Positions 7,401 through 11,450 of a DNA stretch of 11,450 nucleotides are shown piece after piece. Position 1 is the first letter of the stretch. The number at the start of each line of letters is the position of its first letter. The position numbers and the translations under genes were made by a program. The DNA comes from Pseudomonadota bacterium (GTDB taxonomy: Bacteria; Pseudomonadota; Gammaproteobacteria; Competibacterales; Competibacteraceae): positions 1 to 11,450 of the forward strand of contig JAGTSD010000028.1 in NCBI GenBank assembly GCA_018262135.1, given 5' to 3'. The notes below the pieces were generated by a model. It saw only the letters and a program-made list of their open reading frames with translations, was not told the origin of the DNA and made no database searches.

Positions 7401-8731
7401 GAATCGCCCCCGCGCTGGCCGAAGCCGCCGCCGCCCGCGAGCGGGCCAGCCAGGCCCTGCTCGGTTGGAGCCAGGCGCGTTTCGAAACCGAACGGCTGCG
7501 AATCGAGCGCCTCCGCGACGATGGGGCGCTGGAGGATGCCTTGCTGGCAGCCCGGCAACTCCTGCGCCAGTGTCAGGAAGCGGGGGCCGATGTCTACCCC
7601 GGCGCCGCCTATGATCGGGCACGCGCCCATTTCCAGTTGGGCAAGCTGTTAAAAATGGCCAGCGCCGCGGAGCCGGCGGCCCGGGAACTCAGCGAGGCCC
7701 GCCAACAGTTCCAGGTGCTGGCCGACGCCGGCAACGCCAGCGCCGCCCGCATGGCTGCAGTGGCCGGCGCTGAAGCTGGCGATTGTCTCAGCTATCTGCG
7801 GCGGCTACAGGACGCGGCGGCCGCCTACGAGACTGCCCTCGCTCACGCCGCCCCAAACGCCATTAACCCCACAGTCGCCGCCAATCAGTTGCAACTGGGG
7901 CTGGTGCGCCAGCGGCTGGGTCAGTATGTCGAAGCCGCCACCCTGTACGACGCTGCGCGGCGTACCTTTGAAACCCTGGGCGAACCAGAAGGAGCGGCCC
8001 ACGCCTGGCAGCAGCTCGGCCTGGCCCGCAAGCTGATCGGCGAAATGGAATCGGCGCTCGAGGCCTGCCAGAAGGCGCTGTACCTGTACGAACAGCAGCG
8101 CAACCGCGCCGGAGTGGCCGAGGTGCTGGGCGAACTCGGCCACCTGCACCAGGTCCTCAACCAGCTTGAGGAGGCGGTGCTGGCCTACCGGCGCATGGCG
8201 GATCTGTACGCCGAACTGGGCGATGGAGGCGGCGAGGAAGCCGGTCGCAACAAGCTGGCCAACGTGCTGATTCAGTTACGGCGGCACGACGAAGCCCGCC
8301 AGGAACTGTATCGGGCCAGCGAGTGCAACCTGCCCGAAAGTGCGACTGCCCGCAACTGGGCGATCCGCCGCGGCCTGCGCGATGTCAGCCAGACGGTTCA
8401 AAACCCCAGCGTGGCCGACGAAGCCCGCCAGCAAGCCATTCAGAAATACCTGGCCTATCGGCGGGCTGGCGGTGAAAACCCCAATCCCGGTTCCCGACTG
8501 TGCGCGCAGATCGGGCAGGCTATCCGCGCTGGCGATACCGCGCCGCTGGCCGCCAAGCTGGCGCAAATCATGGCCAGCCCCAACGTGCCAGCCGCCGGCA
8601 AGCTGCTGATTGCCAAACTGCAAGCCATCCTGGCCGGGTCGCGCGACCCGGCGCTGACTGCCGATCCCAATCTGCACTACCAGTATGCCGGCGATCTCCA
8701 GTTGCTGCTGGAGGACCTCGCCGAGCCCTGA
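4469..8731 (+). CDS. NLR-like TIR - pseudo-CHAT - NB-ARC/STAND ATPase - TPR protein
   Basis: A 1420-residue multidomain signalling protein, with residues numbered from the ATG at 4469. Residues 2-125 form a TIR domain: FICHAWPDAAFAQDL, then LSVWRDTRNLRGGD, then WMRREIELA with Glu76 at the position of the catalytic glutamate of NAD-cleaving TIRs. Residues about 155-545 form a CHAT-type module, including a PWEFLSD segment and a typical C-terminal GARISQALFVGQ block, but the protease dyad is lost (Tyr394 and Pro447). Residues about 575-900 form the STAND switch: Walker A GPGGSGKTT (602-610), Walker B LIVLD (682-686), a GRT sensor-like turn (719-721), GGHP (778-781) and a winged-helix region. Residues about 1045-1290 hold TPR helices, the likely sensor. 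No membrane segments are seen. The ATG has GGA 7 bases upstream; a GTG at 4466 is the alternative. By family knowledge it would oligomerise on ligand binding and activate the TIR. An immune role is inference. Confidence 0.9.
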   Translation: MAAAPLFICHAWPDAAFAQDLAVALETCRLSVWRDTRNLRGGDRLALEVRWAIEQARQVIVVLGLNTGEAAWMRREIELAQEMERRQANTYRVIPLLLPGLDHATLGAWFTPTPRTPPIQLTADGLAASLAELLAALGESRPGDPPSERSPPPLAELELTLDRADTPSASPWRLTARLNRRPEPTTAPSTRLALGSLPRRIDPDILHWYLHSYRRWPTNPVRQFAQRVDALFESWGQALYQATLASPGMAALTAEWRKAPEPCQRQLMLRTADEPDAAALLDLPWEFLSDAAGFLFQGRQPVQFQRRLTGGGEAFLPAPPPLRILTLSPRPDTEPTGHPDYRRSVQPLLEALDGLGALMEIQVLNPPTLAALERQLNDAWSAGRPFTAVHLEGYFRHDPGQGGPLFGFEASYDLHAPLCRDAQFVPVATLATLLASYRIRLVVLARPDETTGSVQPVQLASVLLAAGIAAVIAVHPDTPAETLRRFWAAFHEELLRGARISQALFVGQRRLAGDSYRGHGLGGGDVYLWDWPAFTLYLGQHDPRLALRPPLELWRRLASRPPHPASLGALPALPPTGCLGRGRDLLIVERLLENRPAVFVKGPGGSGKTTLAVDLAGWLTRVGRYRHVAYARADDASEPRALLETLGRQLLPAGDHWNVGQYPTLWQALETLRQTLRPHPTLIVLDQIERWPTEHDEAFDQFWKDLLNEWPGLCLLALGRTGPPSFAQPWIETRLAPLDESDAITLLGQTLIAAGEAPPFADSGTSFQQLRELVALAGGHPGALLRLARETGTQGVSATLALVRPLQAELLRRHNDDPQWPLYLALALDLRRLSASDQDLLAVLAFFKDGVHRIALGHILKLDTLATQSFCTRLTALGLAEDRGHGHLRFDPALARYLSGQMDPNAQTVWRERWRTGMEQFLAELYQQHFKDSSRAKRLLRLELPNLLALLRDNQQSAPTERTARIASQLEQLLASLGIAPALAEAAAARERASQALLGWSQARFETERLRIERLRDDGALEDALLAARQLLRQCQEAGADVYPGAAYDRARAHFQLGKLLKMASAAEPAARELSEARQQFQVLADAGNASAARMAAVAGAEAGDCLSYLRRLQDAAAAYETALAHAAPNAINPTVAANQLQLGLVRQRLGQYVEAATLYDAARRTFETLGEPEGAAHAWQQLGLARKLIGEMESALEACQKALYLYEQQRNRAGVAEVLGELGHLHQVLNQLEEAVLAYRRMADLYAELGDGGGEEAGRNKLANVLIQLRRHDEARQELYRASECNLPESATARNWAIRRGLRDVSQTVQNPSVADEARQQAIQKYLAYRRAGGENPNPGSRLCAQIGQAIRAGDTAPLAAKLAQIMASPNVPAAGKLLIAKLQAILAGSRDPALTADPNLHYQYAGDLQLLLEDLAEP

Positions 8732-8737
8732 AACCTT

Positions 8738-10255
8738 TCAAGACGCCGGCGCGGCGGCGCGCGCCCGCAACCGTTCCAGGCCGCGTTCGAACGCGCGGCT
8801 GATTCGGGTGGAGTTGCGGATGCGCTCCAGCTTCGGCCAGATAGCTCGTTCGCCGGTGCGGACGAATTCGGCGATCCTTTCCGGGGTGGGGTTGGAGAAA
8901 ATATCCCACAGGGTGCCCAGCCAGGTCGGCGGAAAGATGGTGATGTCGCCACTGTAGTTCTGACTGGCCACCGAATAGGCCTTATCCAGCAGCAATCCCA
9001 GGGCGTGGGAATCGAAGTTCCGCCGGCCCACGTCGAGAATGTGCTTGACGTAGATATGGAAAGTCGAACTGGCGATCTCCCGGGTGAACGACAGCAGACC
9101 CTTCTCGCGCGGCTTGGGCTCGGACAGGAAGGGCACGATGTGCGGGTTGGTCTGGCTGACAATGTAGTGATTCACATTGTGCATTCGCGCCACCCGTAGC
9201 ATCGGCAAATCGCTGTTGAGGCTCCCATCCACCCATTTGTCCTTGGGCATGTAGGGAATGATGGCACTGTTGAAATCCTTGGCTTCCAGCATCACCGCCG
9301 GAAAAACGCCGGGAATGGCGCTGGACGCTAGCGCGGCGCGCCGAATCATCACGTTCGGCGCGCTCAGATAATTGAGCAGCCGCGAATGCTGATGCGCCTG
9401 GATCGGCGATACGGGAATATTGATGATCCGGCCCGTGCGATCGAAAGCCTCCTCGAAGGTCAGCGCGGCGACGTTCTGCTCGATGCAGCGTTCCAACTGG
9501 CCGCCGTCCATTAGCGTGCTGCCCTTGAGCAGGCTTTTGAATCCGAGGCTGCGCCAAGCCTCGGCCGTGAATCCAGCCGGGTCGAACACCCGCGCCAGTT
9601 CGGCGTCGGTATGAGTGCCGATGGTTGCAGCGGCGATGGAGCCGGCGCTGGACCCGGAAATAACCCGTGGCAACAGCCCTTCCATCCACAACGCCTTGAT
9701 CACCCCCGAATGAAACAACCCCAGGGTGGCCCCGCCGCTGAGCATCAGCGCCGAGCGCCCGAAACTCTGGCCGGTGCGCTCGAAAAAGCGCAGCTTGGCG
9801 GCCAAGGTAAAGTCGGGGAAATCGCCATCACACAGTTCGTCGAGGATGGTGGCGACCTCATCCAGATACTCGGTCAGCAAGCGCTTGGTGCCGAACAGGC
9901 AGTGCGAATAAAGCAAAGGGTTGGCGATGTTGCCAAGATTGCCGTGCAAGCCTTCGTGCAGCGCAAATACCAGCCGGGGAATATCGCCATGCTGGCGCAG
10001 CGCGCGCAGTTCGTCCAGCCGCGCCCGGATCAGTTGGTAGTCGTAATCCGGCGATTCTTCCTGCTCCCGCCAGTCGGCGCCACCGGACAGACGGTCGTGT
10101 TCCTGGGCCGCTTCGCGCCAGGTCGCGTAGTCGGTTGCATGCGCCATGGCTTCCTCACAGCGCCGTAGGGCTTTTCTATCCATATTCAGATTCGCTGTCG
10201 CCACGATTTTGGAATGAAGATCACCGATCCGCACCATGAGGCGGATCGATCCCAT
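8738..10255 (-). CDS. Patatin-like phospholipase with N-terminal DUF3336 domain
   Basis: A 505-residue serine lipase of the patatin family. Residues about 30-165 match the DUF3336 region found in front of patatin domains of yeast and plant triacylglycerol lipases and their bacterial relatives; examples are ATDYATWREAAQEHDRLSG and GLHGNLGNI. The catalytic domain has the oxyanion loop GGATLG (174-179), the nucleophile elbow GSSAG with Ser203, and the dyad aspartate Asp343 in VDGS, where DGG or DGA is commoner. Both catalytic residues are present. It likely hydrolyses acyl esters of phospholipids or storage lipids at a membrane or lipid-body surface; the substrate is unknown. The start is uncertain: an ATG at 10183 (residue 25) also leaves the domain intact, and no strong ribosome-binding site marks either. 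The stop is only 6 bases from the convergent TIR-STAND stop. Confidence 0.9.
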   Translation of the reverse strand: MGSIRLMVRIGDLHSKIVATANLNMDRKALRRCEEAMAHATDYATWREAAQEHDRLSGGADWREQEESPDYDYQLIRARLDELRALRQHGDIPRLVFALHEGLHGNLGNIANPLLYSHCLFGTKRLLTEYLDEVATILDELCDGDFPDFTLAAKLRFFERTGQSFGRSALMLSGGATLGLFHSGVIKALWMEGLLPRVISGSSAGSIAAATIGTHTDAELARVFDPAGFTAEAWRSLGFKSLLKGSTLMDGGQLERCIEQNVAALTFEEAFDRTGRIINIPVSPIQAHQHSRLLNYLSAPNVMIRRAALASSAIPGVFPAVMLEAKDFNSAIIPYMPKDKWVDGSLNSDLPMLRVARMHNVNHYIVSQTNPHIVPFLSEPKPREKGLLSFTREIASSTFHIYVKHILDVGRRNFDSHALGLLLDKAYSVASQNYSGDITIFPPTWLGTLWDIFSNPTPERIAEFVRTGERAIWPKLERIRNSTRISRAFERGLERLRARAAAPAS

Positions 10256-10363
10256 TGTCAGACCGGATTTTCACATAGCAAAAAACCGTGCTAAATGGCA
10301 TGTAAAAACCGGCTTACTTTGGCATCATTATCAATTTCGGGCCTGAATCGAGAGCGCTGCTCC

Positions 10364-11283
10364 ATGACCTCCCTGACTCCTGTCGGCTTCGTGTTCCGCC
10401 ATCCACTGGCTTTCACGGGCCGCGTGCTGCGTCATTTTCACGCCAACCGGGGCGTGCTGCTGGCCGGAGCCGTCGCCTATTACGCCCTGCTCTCGCTGGT
10501 GCCGCTGTTGATTCTGTTGCTGGTGGCGCTCTCGCATGTGGCGGACAAAGTGGAACTGCTGACGTTGCTGCACCATTACCTGGAGCAACTGGTGCCGGGC
10601 GAGGCCGAACTGGTTATGGCGCAAGTCGCACAATTTCTCGACCATCGGCAAACGCTAAGCTGGATGATGATGTTCTCGACCATCGGCAAACGCTAAGCTG
10701 GATGATGATGTTAACCCTGCTGTTTTTCAGTTCGCTGGCCTTCGCCATCCTGGAAAACGCCATGACGATCATCTTCGCCCACCGGCACGCGGTTCATAAC
10801 CGGCACGCCCTGATTTCACTGCTGCTGCCCTATCTGTACATGCTGCTGCTGGGTTTCGGTCTGCTGGCGGTGACTTTGCTGATCGGGGTGCCACAAACGC
10901 TGATGGCGGGCAATATCCATCTGTTCGGCTGGGAATGGTCGCCGGGCAATCTGAAGATCACCCTGCTTTACCTGCTCGGCCTGCTGAGTCAGATTGGGGT
11001 CCTGACCCTGTTCTATATGCTGATGCCCGTGGGCCGATTGCCATTTCGCGATGCCCTGGTGGGCGGTATCGTCGCCGCCCTGTTATGGGAAGGAGTACGC
11101 TATGGGCTATTGTGGTATTTCACCAATCTATCGCTGGTCAACGTGGTTTACGGGTCGCTGACGGGGGTGATCATCGCGCTCCTGAGCCTGGAGGCGGCGA
11201 GCCTCATTATTCTGCTCGGCGCGCAGGTCATCGCCGAATATGAACTGTTGTCCCCGGAATTTGGCGGTGATGGCGGCGCATAG
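10364..11283 (+). pseudogene. yihY: YihY/BrkB (UPF0761) family membrane protein, frameshifted by a 38-bp duplication
   Basis: This gene encodes an inner-membrane protein of the YihY/BrkB family, whose function is poorly known. Translation from the ATG at 10364 reads MTSLTPVGFVFRHPLAFTGR, with a first helix at VAYYALLSLVPLLILLLV, and stops at TAA 10694-10696. The rest is open in another frame from the ATG at 10702 to TAG at 11281-11283 and holds about five more hydrophobic helices, with family-like blocks such as RDALVGGIVAALLWEGVRYG and IILLGAQV. A perfect 38-bp tandem duplication (10635-10710) causes the break. With one copy removed the frame is continuous and the product is 293 residues, normal for the family. 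An earlier in-frame ATG at 10295 lacks a ribosome-binding site. The gene may be a recent pseudogene, a switchable allele, a reinitiated two-piece gene or an assembly error. Confidence 0.85.
10635..10710. repeat. Perfect 38-bp tandem direct duplication inside yihY
   Basis: Positions 10635-10672 and 10673-10710 are identical, each beginning TTCTCGACCATCGG and ending GGATGATGATG; two further bases also match. Since 38 is not a multiple of three, the second copy moves the reading frame and brings in a stop codon. The identity of the copies indicates a very recent event. Confidence 0.97.
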
Positions 11284-11314
11284 AGATTCTGGTGCAGTTT
11301 TTGAGCCGCAAAAC

Positions 11315-11342
11315 AAAAAGCCCACTGCAAAGTGGGCTTTTT
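11315..11342. terminator. Bidirectional intrinsic terminator between yihY and the rRNA operon
   Basis: AAAAAGCCCACT (11315-11326) and AGTGGGCTTTTT (11331-11342) form a perfect 12-bp stem with a GCAA loop, a stable tetraloop of the GNRA type. There are A residues on one side and T residues on the other, so it should stop transcription both from yihY (plus) and from the rRNA operon (minus). It begins 31 bases past the yihY stop and ends 8 bases past the 5S 3' end. Confidence 0.93.
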
Positions 11343-11350
11343 GAGATAGG

Positions 11351-11450
11351 GTGCCTGGCGATGACCTACTTTAGCACGAGTAATGCTCGCACGATCATCG
11401 GCGCGGCGCGGTTTCACGGTCGAGTTCGGGATGGGGTCGGGTGGTTCCCG
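11351..11450 (-). rRNA. rrf: 5S ribosomal RNA, 3' portion (cut by window edge)
   Basis: The reverse complement reads GGGAACCACCCGACCCCATC then CCGAACTCG, GTGAAAC, GCGCCGATGAT and ends GTAGGTCATCGCCAGGCAC. This matches the bacterial 5S core (loop B/C region CCGAACTC, helix IV-V region) and its 3' closing strand GCCAGGCA. About 100 bases are visible and roughly the first 20 lie past the window edge. It should be the last gene of an rRNA operon on this strand, with 23S off to the right, followed by the terminator at 11315-11342. Confidence 0.95.

Noticed and set aside
2156..8731. A Thoeris-type system formed by the sirtuin and the TIR protein
   Set aside because: Thoeris ThsA carries a SLOG or equivalent sensor domain fused to its SIR2 domain, and ThsB is a small TIR protein. 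Here the sirtuin is single-domain with a zinc site, lies over 1.5 kb away and is divergent.
10702..11283. An independent membrane-protein gene starting at 10702
   Set aside because: It is the in-frame continuation of the YihY protein once one copy of the 38-bp duplication is removed, and it has only a weak ribosome-binding site.
1..11450. CRISPR arrays, tRNA genes, insertion sequences, integrase or attachment sites
   Set aside because: No regularly spaced repeats, transposase or integrase motifs, or tRNA-like cloverleaf were recognised by eye; the only tandem repeat is the two-copy 38-bp duplication.

Overview
This is a GC-rich chromosomal window whose genes look like those of a gammaproteobacterium. 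Signs are a partial 5S rRNA with a gammaproteobacterial-looking sequence at the right edge, a YihY/BrkB membrane protein gene, GlgP, an IXI-type Hsp20 behind a textbook sigma-32 promoter, and a DUF3336 patatin-like lipase. Genus cannot be fixed from sequence alone. The glycogen gene and large CHAT/TPR-type protein would fit a storage-accumulating lineage such as the Competibacteraceae, but that is a guess.

Layout, left to right. At 1-348 (minus) lies the N-terminal part of glycogen phosphorylase, cut by the window edge. A gap of about 240 bp follows, holding one strong hairpin, then a small conserved-looking unknown gene (589-906, minus). Divergent from it is a glycosyltransferase-like gene (1047-2159, plus). 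This runs tail-to-tail into a minus-strand cluster transcribed hsp20 (4305-3865), parA-like ATPase (3737-2973), sir2 (2932-2156). The hsp20 promoter is a near-consensus heat-shock sigma-32 promoter with a leader hairpin. Read-through could place parA and sir2 under heat-shock influence.

Divergent from hsp20 is the most striking gene: a 1420-residue protein (4469-8731, plus) built as TIR - CHAT-type domain - NB-ARC/STAND ATPase with winged helix - TPR array. This is an NLR-like sensor-switch-effector layout. The TIR domain keeps the glutamate expected of NAD-cleaving TIRs and the ATPase motifs are intact. The CHAT domain has replaced both members of its His-Cys protease dyad (His to Tyr, Cys to Pro), so it looks like a pseudoprotease. 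This is the best candidate here for an undescribed conflict or immunity protein.

Six bases downstream, convergent, is a patatin-like phospholipase with an N-terminal DUF3336 domain (10255-8738, minus). Divergent from it is a YihY/BrkB-type membrane protein gene (10364-11283, plus), broken by a perfect 38-bp tandem duplication that shifts the frame. Removing one copy restores a 293-residue, roughly six-helix protein. A strong bidirectional terminator (11315-11342) separates it from the 3' end of an rRNA operon on the minus strand.

The window therefore joins housekeeping genes (glgP, hsp20, rRNA) with regulatory or accessory ones: sirtuin, orphan ParA, NLR-like protein and lipase. The sirtuin, TIR and patatin families can all act on NAD or lipids in defence systems. 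However, only the TIR-STAND protein carries a clear defence-type architecture; the other two look like ordinary stand-alone members of their families.
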